A DNA stretch of 64,000 nucleotides from the NCBI GenBank assembly GCA_905236815.1, contig CAJOPE010000026.1, positions 1 through 64,000 on the forward strand, written 5' to 3'. The notes under the pieces are model-generated. The model saw only the letters and a list, made by a program, of their open reading frames with translations. It ran no database searches and was not told the origin of the DNA. Each line of letters starts with the position of its first letter. Positions within the stretch are counted from its first letter, which is position 1. Below, piece by piece: positions 34,384 through 42,869 of this stretch. The translations under genes and the position numbers were made by a program. This DNA comes from an uncultured Prevotella sp. Lineage in GTDB: Bacteria > Bacteroidota > Bacteroidia > Bacteroidales > Bacteroidaceae.

Positions 34384-36336
34384 TTACAAAGTACTATATT
34401 CGTCGGAGTAGCGAAGATTCTGATGTTCAAAGGTTTCAGAATAATCGAGTTCAATATCCTTGATATTCCCCATTTCATCGAATACAGGTTTCATCCAAGG
34501 ATTAATAAAGCCTTTGTAAGGAGCGATGTTCAATTTCTCGTATCTGTCAAGAATTTCCTTATGAAGATCAGGTTGGATCTTAACAGCATATTTTTCAACG
34601 AGGTTGCGTGCTGCCTCAAAATCACCTTCACTCTTTATACGCTGGATTTCAGCTAATTCCTTGCCAAATACCTTGCGAAGTTGATCGTAGTTGTTTATCT
34701 TTACAAAGTGTTTATTATCCCGTTCTATAATCTCTACAGCCTCTCCTGCAAGGTCGAGTGCCCACCATGAAATCAGAGCACGATTACGCATATGTGCCTC
34801 CTCGATATTATCTCCTAGTTTTATGCGCATGGTTTGGGTGAGCAGACCATTCATCAAATAGCTGTAATATTGTGCCTTATATGCATCATCGTTTGGTAAA
34901 AGTCCTAACTCTACCAACTTTGGGTCTGCCATATAGTACAAGCCAAAAAGATCGGCTCTCGCCTCTTCTATCGTATTGCCATAAGCCTTAAGAGCGTCAG
35001 GATCGGTACCAGGAAGTAATTGTCCACTTCCATGTCCAAGACATTCATGCAAATCAGTATGCAGATCATCGGTTTTGTCACCATACGCATTAATAAGGTC
35101 CAATGTTTCTTTATCAATGACGAATTCATCGCGAAAACCATTTCCTTGTGCAGCCTTATCGTATGCTTCGGTCAAGTTGCCAATGGTGACACTCTTGCTG
35201 CCATGTTTCTGGCGAATCCAGTTAGCGTTAGGAAGGTTGATACCAATAGCCGAAGCAGGATATTCGTCACCAGCCAGCATAGCGGCACAAATAACATTGG
35301 CGATAACGCCTTTTACTTTCGGCTTGCGGAATTTTGGGTCAACAGGTGAATGATCTTCAAACCATTGAGCATTTTCGCTAACAGTACGAGTTCGTTTAGT
35401 AGCTTCTTCGTCCTTGAATTCCACAATGCCTTCCCATGTGCCTTTCATGCCTAATGGGTCGCCATAAACTTCAATAAATCCATTGATGAAATCAATCATT
35501 CCATCGTTTTGATTTACCCATTCAATAGAATATTGGTCGAATACCTTTAAGTCGCCTGTACGATAGTACTTTATTAAAAGTTCAATTACCTTTTCCTGCT
35601 GCTCATTCTCCACATACTTAAGGGATTCTTTCAGCCAATGAACAATGAGCTTGATAGCCTCGCTATAGAGACCATCCTCTTTCCATACCAATTCAGTGAG
35701 TTGGTCTCCCCTTTTGATAAGTTTAGAATTCAAGCCATACGAGATAGGTTCCTCGCTATTGCCCTCTTCCTTCATTTTATCATAGAAGGCTTCCACTTCA
35801 TCTTGACTAACCCCTTCATAGAAATTACATGCAGAAGTCTTAACCAGATCCTCGCCATCTGCTTGATTTACACGCTTTGGCAATACCATAGGATCGAAGA
35901 TAACCTCCACGAGCTTATTAATGAAATCTTCCTTGCTTTCTCCTTTTCTTATTGGAAGTTTTGCAATAGGAATTTCATTTATCTGAGTACGGAAAAACTC
36001 TTCGGAAAATTCAGGTTTGAATTTCTCGCAACCATAATGATGGTGAATACCACTAGAGAACCAGGTTCTCTTTAAATAGACTTCAAGGGCCTCGAAATCT
36101 TTATTATTTCGCGACCCTTGATAGTTAGTGAAAATCGCCTCTAAAGTCTTTCTTAAACAAAGATTGTATTTTCCTTGCTGATCGAAGGTAATGTCTCTTC
36201 CAAAGAGAACGGATTTCGAAAGACAATAGATAAACGCTTTCTGACTACATGTCAATTTTTCAAAACCATTCAGACGATAGCGCAACATTTGAATATCTGC
36301 AAATCTTTCGTCTGAATAGTTGAATTCATTTTGCAT
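34384..36336 (-). CDS. Dipeptidyl peptidase III (M49)
   Basis: 650 aa. The M49 zinc motif HECLGH (HExxGH, hexapeptide form) and the second-ligand motif EEARADLFGLYY are present about 30 residues apart. The enzyme removes dipeptides from the N-terminus of oligopeptides. The HECLGH version is the one known from Bacteroides. No signal peptide is seen at the start (MQNEFNYSDERF), so it should be cytosolic. Together with the secreted C69 dipeptidase it fits peptide use. 53 bases separate it from the AlkD-like gene. Confidence 0.93.
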   Translation of the reverse strand: MQNEFNYSDERFADIQMLRYRLNGFEKLTCSQKAFIYCLSKSVLFGRDITFDQQGKYNLCLRKTLEAIFTNYQGSRNNKDFEALEVYLKRTWFSSGIHHHYGCEKFKPEFSEEFFRTQINEIPIAKLPIRKGESKEDFINKLVEVIFDPMVLPKRVNQADGEDLVKTSACNFYEGVSQDEVEAFYDKMKEEGNSEEPISYGLNSKLIKRGDQLTELVWKEDGLYSEAIKLIVHWLKESLKYVENEQQEKVIELLIKYYRTGDLKVFDQYSIEWVNQNDGMIDFINGFIEVYGDPLGMKGTWEGIVEFKDEEATKRTRTVSENAQWFEDHSPVDPKFRKPKVKGVIANVICAAMLAGDEYPASAIGINLPNANWIRQKHGSKSVTIGNLTEAYDKAAQGNGFRDEFVIDKETLDLINAYGDKTDDLHTDLHECLGHGSGQLLPGTDPDALKAYGNTIEEARADLFGLYYMADPKLVELGLLPNDDAYKAQYYSYLMNGLLTQTMRIKLGDNIEEAHMRNRALISWWALDLAGEAVEIIERDNKHFVKINNYDQLRKVFGKELAEIQRIKSEGDFEAARNLVEKYAVKIQPDLHKEILDRYEKLNIAPYKGFINPWMKPVFDEMGNIKDIELDYSETFEHQNLRYSDEYSTL

Positions 36337-36344
36337 AGGTTCTT

Positions 36345-36821
36345 TTACTCTTTTTCTGTTTTTGGTTTACGGCCACGCTTTTTAGGACGTTCACCTATAG
36401 CTGGGTGAAGCTCAATGTTACGAAGCTTGTAATCGCGTGGAGTAATTCCATTAAACTTATAGAATGAAGCATAAAAACTCTGTCTATTTGCGAATCCTAC
36501 CATATCGGAAATATCCTCCATGTTCAGATCTTGATAACGTCTGTCGCAAAGCAGTGTCATTGCTTCTTCGATTCTATACTTGTTAACAAACGAAGTGTAA
36601 TTCATGTGAAATTTCACATTTACAACAGCGGATATGTAACGAGTATTCGTTCCAAGATCCTCAGCAAGTTTTTTTGCTGAATAATCTTTGTCCTTATATC
36701 GCTTTTCAATGAGAATAATCTTCAGGATTTTCTCCTTCAGCTCATCCATAAGCTTAGGACTTACGAGACTCCTGTAAGCAGCCTTTTTTTCCTTTTTCTC
36801 TGTAATATTATACTTTGCCAT
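36345..36821 (-). CDS. Stand-alone AraC-type DNA-binding protein
   Basis: 158 aa. A single AraC HTH domain (about residues 25-135): YSAKKLAEDLGTNTRYISAVVN and the second helix-turn-helix MEDISDMVGFANRQSFYASFYKFNGITPRDYKLRN. No ligand-binding or membrane domain is present. Both ends are basic, and the C-terminus KKRGRKPKTEKE resembles an AT-hook-like tail. It ends eight bases before the DPP III start, so they form an operon. Target genes unknown. Confidence 0.87.
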   Translation of the reverse strand: MAKYNITEKKEKKAAYRSLVSPKLMDELKEKILKIILIEKRYKDKDYSAKKLAEDLGTNTRYISAVVNVKFHMNYTSFVNKYRIEEAMTLLCDRRYQDLNMEDISDMVGFANRQSFYASFYKFNGITPRDYKLRNIELHPAIGERPKKRGRKPKTEKE

Positions 36822-36857
36822 AGTCCTTAATGTTTAAGTTTTTACCTTCTTTCGTTG

Positions 36858-36889
36858 CAAATATATAAACTTTATTTGAAATAATCAAG
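36858..36889 (-). promoter_or_regulatory. Promoter of the AraC-type gene
   Basis: TATATTTG on the minus strand (36858-36865) with CTTG 20 bases upstream (36886-36889), 37 bases before the ATG. Confidence 0.6.
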
Positions 36890-36893
36890 TTAT

Positions 36894-36927
36894 TTTGGTA
36901 AAAAATACTAAAAAAGAAGTAACTTTG
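36894..36927 (+). promoter_or_regulatory. Promoter of recQ
   Basis: TTTG at 36894-36897, a 22-base spacer and TAACTTTG at 36920-36927. The ATG is only 18 bases further on, so the leader is about 10 bases. It is divergent from the AraC promoter. Confidence 0.65.
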
Positions 36928-36944
36928 CGGGAAAATTCAATGTG

Positions 36945-38759
36945 ATGAGTCCTAAAGAATTATTAAAGCAATATTTCGGATATGAAAATTTCCGTCCAAA
37001 TCAGGAGGAAATTATTAACGATGTAATGAATGGTAAGGATTGTTTGGTACTCATGCCAACGGGCGGTGGAAAGAGTATGTGTTATCAAATTCCAGCACTC
37101 GCCATGTCAGGTACGGCAGTCATTGTATCTCCCTTGATTAGCTTGATGCACGACCAGGTAGAGAGCCTAAAGGCTAATGGTATTCCTGCTGAAGCTCTTA
37201 ATAGTGGAAATGATGAAAATGATGAGGTTATCATTCGAAGAAGATGTATGTCGGGTGATCTCAAACTAATTTATGTTTCACCTGAAAAATTGTTGAGTGA
37301 AATCCCTTTTTTGTTTAGTAATATTAAGGTAAGTTTTTTTGCAATTGACGAGGCACATTGCATTAGTCAATGGGGACATGATTTCCGTCCAGAGTATTCA
37401 CAACTTGGATTGTTGCATGAAAAATTTCAAAATGTCCCAGTTATCGCTCTTACGGCTACAGCAGACAAAATCACGCGCGAGGATATAGTTAGTCAGCTTC
37501 ATTTGAATGGAAAAACTTATATCAGTTCTTTCGACAGACCTAATCTTTCGTTGAAGGTAATTCGAAATTATAAGAAGCCTGACAAAATTCGTTACATTTC
37601 CAATTATATTTTTAATCATCCTGGCAATGCAGGAGTTGTTTATTGCCTTTCACGAAAGAACACGGAAACAGTAGCAGAGGATCTTCGTAAGAGGGGCATC
37701 AATGCCGCTGCTTATCACGCTGGTTTAAGTAATACAGAAAGAGCATCCGTTCAGGAACGTTTTAAAATGGACCAAATACAGGTGGTTTGCGCTACAATTG
37801 CTTTTGGTATGGGTATTGACAAGAGCAATGTTAGGTTTGTTTTCCATTATAATATGCCTAAATCTATAGAGAGCTTTTATCAGGAAATTGGCCGAGCTGG
37901 CCGAGATGGTGCTCCTGCAGATACGGTACTCTTCTACTCTATCGCTGATATTATACAGCTACAGAAATTTGCCGAGGACAGTGGACAGAAGGATGTGAAT
38001 ATGGAAAAACTTCGACGGATGCAAGAATATGCTGAAAGTCGTGTGTGTAGGCGACGTATATTGTTGAATTATTTCGGAGAAACTTCGGATATGCATTGCG
38101 ACAATTGCGACGTTTGTAAGAATCCTCCTAAGACTTTTGATGGTACAATAATCGTACAAAAAGCATTGAGCGCTATTGTTCGTGCCAATGAGAAAATCCA
38201 TGTTGGAACTACGATCGAAATACTTAGAGGAATGACCTCATCGACAGTACTCCATAATGGCTACGACCAATTGAAGACTTTTGGTGCGGGCAAGGATGTT
38301 GCCGTGAAGGATTGGCAAGATTATATGCTGCAAATGCTTCAGATGGGTTTCTTTGAGGTTGCTTATAATCAGAATAATGCCATTCATGTAACTCCTTTAG
38401 GTTGGGAAGTTTTGAAGGGACAGAGAACAGTTGATCTTGTTGAAATCGATAGAAGTCAGCAAGAAGAAAAACCAGTACGTCGGTCAAGAAGGTCTGCTAT
38501 CCCTGAGGCTCGTCTTGCCAATGTTGCTGTTATGGCAGGTAATGAAGACGCTAACCTTTTTGAGCGTCTAAGAAAATTGCGTATGCGTCTAGCAAACGAA
38601 CAAGGCTTCCCTGCTTATATAGTATTATCCGACAAAGTTTTGCATTCTCTTGCAACCATCCGTCCCCATACTATCGATGAATTCGGCGAAATTCCTGGTA
38701 TTGGAGAATTTAAGAAGCAAAAATATGGAAAAATATTCGTTGATGAGATAAATAAATAG
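36945..38759 (+). CDS. recQ: ATP-dependent DNA helicase RecQ
   Basis: 604 aa from the ATG at 36945 (GTG at 36942 also possible). Helicase motifs: FRPNQEEII (motif 0), MPTGGGKS (Walker A), DEAHCISQWGHDFRPEY (motif II and the aromatic loop), and QEIGRAGRDG (motif VI). The RQC zinc site shows CRRRILLNYFGE..CDNCDVC. The C-terminal HRDC domain is at about 515-600. RecQ unwinds recombination and replication intermediates. Complete three-domain architecture of normal length. Confidence 0.96.
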   Translation: MSPKELLKQYFGYENFRPNQEEIINDVMNGKDCLVLMPTGGGKSMCYQIPALAMSGTAVIVSPLISLMHDQVESLKANGIPAEALNSGNDENDEVIIRRRCMSGDLKLIYVSPEKLLSEIPFLFSNIKVSFFAIDEAHCISQWGHDFRPEYSQLGLLHEKFQNVPVIALTATADKITREDIVSQLHLNGKTYISSFDRPNLSLKVIRNYKKPDKIRYISNYIFNHPGNAGVVYCLSRKNTETVAEDLRKRGINAAAYHAGLSNTERASVQERFKMDQIQVVCATIAFGMGIDKSNVRFVFHYNMPKSIESFYQEIGRAGRDGAPADTVLFYSIADIIQLQKFAEDSGQKDVNMEKLRRMQEYAESRVCRRRILLNYFGETSDMHCDNCDVCKNPPKTFDGTIIVQKALSAIVRANEKIHVGTTIEILRGMTSSTVLHNGYDQLKTFGAGKDVAVKDWQDYMLQMLQMGFFEVAYNQNNAIHVTPLGWEVLKGQRTVDLVEIDRSQQEEKPVRRSRRSAIPEARLANVAVMAGNEDANLFERLRKLRMRLANEQGFPAYIVLSDKVLHSLATIRPHTIDEFGEIPGIGEFKKQKYGKIFVDEINK

Positions 38760-38786
38760 TAATTTTGCACAAAACCATTTTTGAAT

Positions 38787-39527
38787 ATGAAATTTATTGG
38801 AATTATACCAGCAAGATATGCTTCTACTCGCTTTCCAGGCAAACCATTGGCTATGCTTGGTGGGAAGCCAGTCATTCAGAGAGTTTATGAACAAGTAGCT
38901 AGTGTTTTGGAAGCAGCCTATGTTGCTACCGACGATGAACGCATATATAATAAGGTAAAGGAATTCGGCGGAAATGTCGTCATGACACGTAATGATCACA
39001 AAAGTGGAACTGATCGCATTGAAGAAGCGATAGAGAAAATTGGTGGTGATTGGGATGTTATTGTAAATATTCAAGGCGATGAGCCTTTTATCCAGAAATC
39101 GCAGATAGAAACGGTATGTCACTGTTTCGATGATCCTTCTACTCAGATAGCAACACTTGGTAAACCATTTACGGAGATGGATGCTGTGAAAAATCAGAAT
39201 TCACCGAAAATTGTACTTGACAACAATAATTTTGCGATGTATTTCAGTCGCAGCGTAATTCCATTTGTGAGGAATGTTGATGAGTCAGAATGGCTTACAA
39301 AATATCCATTCCTAAAACATTTGGGTATTTATGCTTATCGCAAGGAAGTTCTTGCTAAGGTAACTAAACTTCCTCAAAGTAGTTTGGAAATTGCAGAAAG
39401 CCTTGAACAACTTCGTTGGTTACAGAATGGTTATAAGATAAAAGTAGGCTTCACCAATGTCGAAACTGTAGGTATTGATACACCTGAGGATTTGCAAAGA
39501 GCAGAGGAATTTTTACAGAATGAATAA
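38787..39527 (+). CDS. kdsB: KdsB, CMP-KDO synthetase
   Basis: 246 aa from the ATG at 38787. KFIGIIPARYASTRFPGKPL is the nucleotide-binding start; VYVATDDERI-like AYVATDDERIY, NIQGDEPFI and GIDTPEDLQRAEEF are family blocks. The enzyme activates KDO for lipid A core synthesis, as expected for a Gram-negative. A -7-like TAATTTTG overlaps the recQ stop at 38760-38767, so it may have its own start of transcription. It overlaps tilS by eight bases. Confidence 0.96.
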   Translation: MKFIGIIPARYASTRFPGKPLAMLGGKPVIQRVYEQVASVLEAAYVATDDERIYNKVKEFGGNVVMTRNDHKSGTDRIEEAIEKIGGDWDVIVNIQGDEPFIQKSQIETVCHCFDDPSTQIATLGKPFTEMDAVKNQNSPKIVLDNNNFAMYFSRSVIPFVRNVDESEWLTKYPFLKHLGIYAYRKEVLAKVTKLPQSSLEIAESLEQLRWLQNGYKIKVGFTNVETVGIDTPEDLQRAEEFLQNE

Positions 39528-40899
39528 AATTGAAGAATTCATCGAGCAACAGCATTTGCTTGATAGAACAAAGAAATATATTGTAGCGCTATCAGGAGGA
39601 GCTGATAGCGTTACTCTTTTATTGTGCCTTCATCGTTTGAACTATCAGATTGAGGCTGCACATTGCAATTTCCACTTACGTGGCGAAGAGTCTAATCGCG
39701 ATGAAATCTTTTGTGAAGATCTCTGTAAACGTGAATCTATCCCGTTTCATCGTGTTCACTTTGACACTAAGACTTATGCAGAGCTTCGTCATATAAGTAT
39801 AGAGATGGCTGCTCGCAACCTACGTTACCAATATTTCGAACAGTTGCGAAAGGATATTGAAGCTGATGGTATTTGCGTTGCTCATCATCAGGACGATAAT
39901 GTTGAGACGATTCTCTTGAATCTTGTTCGTGGAACAGGTATCAAGGGATTAACAGGAATGGCTCAAAGAAATGGTAACATAATCAGACCAATGCTGGGTA
40001 TAACTCGTTTGGAAATAGAAGATTATCTAAAATCGAATAAACAAGATTATATTACAGACAGCAGTAATTTAGTTGATGATGTGAAGCGCAATCAAATTCG
40101 TTTAGACATACTTCCTCTTTTGGAGAAGATGAACCCGGGTGTTAAAGAAAACATTGCAATGACTGCCCGCCATCTTTCTGAAGCTTCAAAAATTATCAAC
40201 AATAGTTTGGATAGTTATTGGAAGAGAAAGACCGAGATTATCACTTTCCTCAGCAATGAGAATGCTCCAGGCAATGTAGATGAACTAGAAACAAGTGCTT
40301 CTATTGGTATCTCGACAATTAAGGACTATGCTAGTCCTGAATACCTTCTTTTCACAATTTTGGAAAAATATGATTTCAACGGAAAGCAGGTTCAACAAAT
40401 TTACGATTCTATCGACAATGCTCAAGGAAAGTTATGGACATCACCTACCCATGAGCTGATTATTGATCGTGGATATTTGCAAATCCAACGAGTGAAATCA
40501 AAGAAAATCTTAGAAAAACGAATTCCGGAAGAAGGCAACTATGTACTGAATGACCAACTGAAGTTAAAAGTATATATCGATGAAATCGATGATACTTTTA
40601 AAATTAGTAAAGAAGTTCATCGCGTTACCCTTGATGCAGCTAAAGTAAAATTCCCGATAATAGTCAGAACCATTAAAAATGGCGATAAATTCACTCCTTT
40701 TGGAATGAAAGGCAGTAAACTAGTAAGCGATTATCTTACTGACATCAAGAAGAATGTCTTTGAGAAAAGAAAGCAGTTGGTTGTGGAAGATGCTGAAGGA
40801 AAAATTATCTGGCTCGTAAATGAAAGAACCGATGAAAGGGTGAAAATCACCAATTCATCGGCTCAGGCGCTTATTCTACATATAATACCAAACCTTTAA
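39520..40899 (+). CDS. tilS: TilS, tRNA(Ile)-lysidine synthase
   Basis: 459 aa from the ATG at 39520, which overlaps the kdsB end by eight bases; a longer frame upstream lies inside kdsB and is unlikely. The PP-loop SGGADS is at residues 25-30, followed by AAHCNFHLRGEESNRDE and AHHQDDNVETILLNLVRGTGIKGLTGM. TilS converts C34 of tRNA-Ile(CAU) to lysidine, changing AUG to AUA decoding. The 3' end overlaps the convergent rlmI-like gene by 29 bases. Confidence 0.95.
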   Translation: MNKIEEFIEQQHLLDRTKKYIVALSGGADSVTLLLCLHRLNYQIEAAHCNFHLRGEESNRDEIFCEDLCKRESIPFHRVHFDTKTYAELRHISIEMAARNLRYQYFEQLRKDIEADGICVAHHQDDNVETILLNLVRGTGIKGLTGMAQRNGNIIRPMLGITRLEIEDYLKSNKQDYITDSSNLVDDVKRNQIRLDILPLLEKMNPGVKENIAMTARHLSEASKIINNSLDSYWKRKTEIITFLSNENAPGNVDELETSASIGISTIKDYASPEYLLFTILEKYDFNGKQVQQIYDSIDNAQGKLWTSPTHELIIDRGYLQIQRVKSKKILEKRIPEEGNYVLNDQLKLKVYIDEIDDTFKISKEVHRVTLDAAKVKFPIIVRTIKNGDKFTPFGMKGSKLVSDYLTDIKKNVFEKRKQLVVEDAEGKIIWLVNERTDERVKITNSSAQALILHIIPNL

Positions 40900-42052
40900 G
40901 ATACTCTCCTTCTGGATGGTAGATGTTTATCGGATGATCGGCAGGCTGATGTAGCTGATGCAGAATTCTTACACGGCGTTTTGCCTGTGCTGCAGCTGTG
41001 AAGACAGCCTGTCGGAATTGATCTTTGTTTACAGCTTGTGAACAACTGAATGTAAACAAAATACCTCCGTGTTTAATACGGCTTAATCCCTTTAAGTTCA
41101 AACGGGTATATCCTTTCAAGGCATTGCGTAGGGCACTGCGGTGTTTTGCGAATGCAGGAGGGTCAAGAATGATAAGATCATATTTATCATCGTGCTCATC
41201 CAAATACTTAAATGCATCCTCGCAGAATTCTCCATGACGAGAATCACCTGGGAAATTCATTTCAATATTTTGGTTTGTAAGTTCAATAGCCTTTGCAGAA
41301 CTATCAACACTATGTACCTCCTTGGCACCACCTCTCATTGCGTAAACCGAGAAACCACCTGTATAGCAGAACATATTAAGAACACTCTTTCCCTTAGAAT
41401 ACTGTTCCAGTAATTTTCTGTTTTCACGCTGATCAACAAAGAAACCTGTTTTCTGGCCCTTTAGCCAATCTATGTGGAACTTTAAGCCATTCTCGACAGC
41501 AACATCATCGGCATTCCCACCATACATAAATCCATTCTCCTGACCAAGATCAGCCTTGAATGGTAAAGTCGTCTCACTCTTATAGTATACATTCTTAATG
41601 CGATCGCCCATTACCTCAACAAGTGCTTTAGAAACGGCCTCGCGATTTACATGCATTCCTACAGAATGTGCCTGCATAACAGCTGTGTCGCCATAGCAAT
41701 CAATGACCAAACCAGGAAGATTATCACCCTCACCATGTACAAGTCGGAAAGTGTTATTCTCGGGATTGTCAGCAATACCAATAGCCAAACGCATCTGAAG
41801 AGCTACTTCCAAACGAGACTTCCAAAAATCATTGTTGATTTCGATGTCCTCAAAGGAGAGAACTCTTACGGCAATACTTCCTATCTGGAAATGGCCAACA
41901 GCAATAAAGTCATTGCTGTTAGTGAATACCTTAACAATATCACCCTCCTCAATGCCCTCATCCATACGGTTGATAGCACCACTGAATATCCAAGGATGAA
42001 AACGCTTAAGGGATTCTTCCTTTCCTCTTTTTAAATATATAGACTTATACAT
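40871..42052 (-). CDS. RlmI-like 23S rRNA (m5C) methyltransferase
   Basis: 393 aa. N-terminal PUA domain (HPWIFSGAINRMDEGIEEGDIVKVF), then a Rossmann methyltransferase domain with the SAM loop VLNMFCYTGGFSVYAMRGGA, LIILDPPAFAKHR and TFSCSQAV, where the Cys fits the family's catalytic position. RlmI methylates C1962 of 23S rRNA in E. coli; that this protein has the same target is inferred. It ends inside the convergent tilS gene and shares an operon with the exonuclease upstream. Confidence 0.9.
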   Translation of the reverse strand: MYKSIYLKRGKEESLKRFHPWIFSGAINRMDEGIEEGDIVKVFTNSNDFIAVGHFQIGSIAVRVLSFEDIEINNDFWKSRLEVALQMRLAIGIADNPENNTFRLVHGEGDNLPGLVIDCYGDTAVMQAHSVGMHVNREAVSKALVEVMGDRIKNVYYKSETTLPFKADLGQENGFMYGGNADDVAVENGLKFHIDWLKGQKTGFFVDQRENRKLLEQYSKGKSVLNMFCYTGGFSVYAMRGGAKEVHSVDSSAKAIELTNQNIEMNFPGDSRHGEFCEDAFKYLDEHDDKYDLIILDPPAFAKHRSALRNALKGYTRLNLKGLSRIKHGGILFTFSCSQAVNKDQFRQAVFTAAAQAKRRVRILHQLHQPADHPINIYHPEGEYLKGLVLYVE

Positions 42053-42058
42053 AATATT

Positions 42059-42739
42059 CTAATCTTCAATTTCTGGTGTTTGTGCAACTTCCTCAGCCAC
42101 TTCTACTACCTTAGGCTCTGGTTCAGGAACTTTGATTAAGTCAAAATCCTTGGTTGAAACTAAACGAATCATCTCCTCATATAAATTAATACAAGTCCAA
42201 GCGTCTGTAGCAGCATATAGTTTCTGACTATCCTTGAGGATATCCGTTTCCCAATTGCTTAGTCGCTGAGTCTTGCTGATTTTCTGTCCAAAGAGATTTG
42301 CATAAAGTTTCTGTAGGCTCATATCCTCGATACCCACTTTTGGTGCCACATCCTGAAGTTCTATGAAATTACCAGGAATAAAACTTGCACGCTCGTGGAG
42401 CATATGAATATCATCATGCCAGGAAAGTCCTACTTTTGGAACATTCCTGTCTTCGAGTAAACGTATGATAGCTGGGGTCATACCTGTAAGGTGCAACCTA
42501 AATAAGAAACAAGTGTCGTGTGTACTAACCTGAAGAAGGCAAACCTTATAGTGCTTGCCTTTATGGAAAGATGGTCTTGTTTCTGTATCTACCCCTAAAA
42601 TGCTTTGACTAAGCAGATAATCAACGGCTTTCTCTGTCTCACCTGGAGAGATGATCGTGATGATTCTTCCAGGGAAAGTAACCCGAGGCAAAGCAGCGAT
42701 AGCATGCTTATCAAACTTGTTGTATATCGTTTTCTTCAT
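42059..42739 (-). CDS. DEDDy 3'-5' exonuclease (RNase D-like)
   Basis: 226 aa from the ATG at 42739; a TTG four codons earlier would place the start in a -7 box. Exonuclease motifs: ILGVDTETRPSF (Exo I, DxE), VGLSWHDDIHML (Exo II region) and LYAATDAWTC (Exo III, YxxxD), so it is the DEDDy type. Lacks HRDC domains of full RNase D. The substrate (RNA or DNA) is unknown. It is followed six bases later by the rlmI-like gene. A minus-strand TAATTTTG lies 10-20 bases before the ATG. Confidence 0.88.
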   Translation of the reverse strand: MKKTIYNKFDKHAIAALPRVTFPGRIITIISPGETEKAVDYLLSQSILGVDTETRPSFHKGKHYKVCLLQVSTHDTCFLFRLHLTGMTPAIIRLLEDRNVPKVGLSWHDDIHMLHERASFIPGNFIELQDVAPKVGIEDMSLQKLYANLFGQKISKTQRLSNWETDILKDSQKLYAATDAWTCINLYEEMIRLVSTKDFDLIKVPEPEPKVVEVAEEVAQTPEIED

Positions 42740-42869
42740 TACCGTTTGCAAAATTAGAAAAAAAATACCGAATAATTGGTTACTTTTGAAAGATTTTCGC
42801 TAATTTTGCACAAAATAGAAAAAAAAGAGGGTTATGAACACGGCCCGAACAAATTAAACGCATCTAAAA

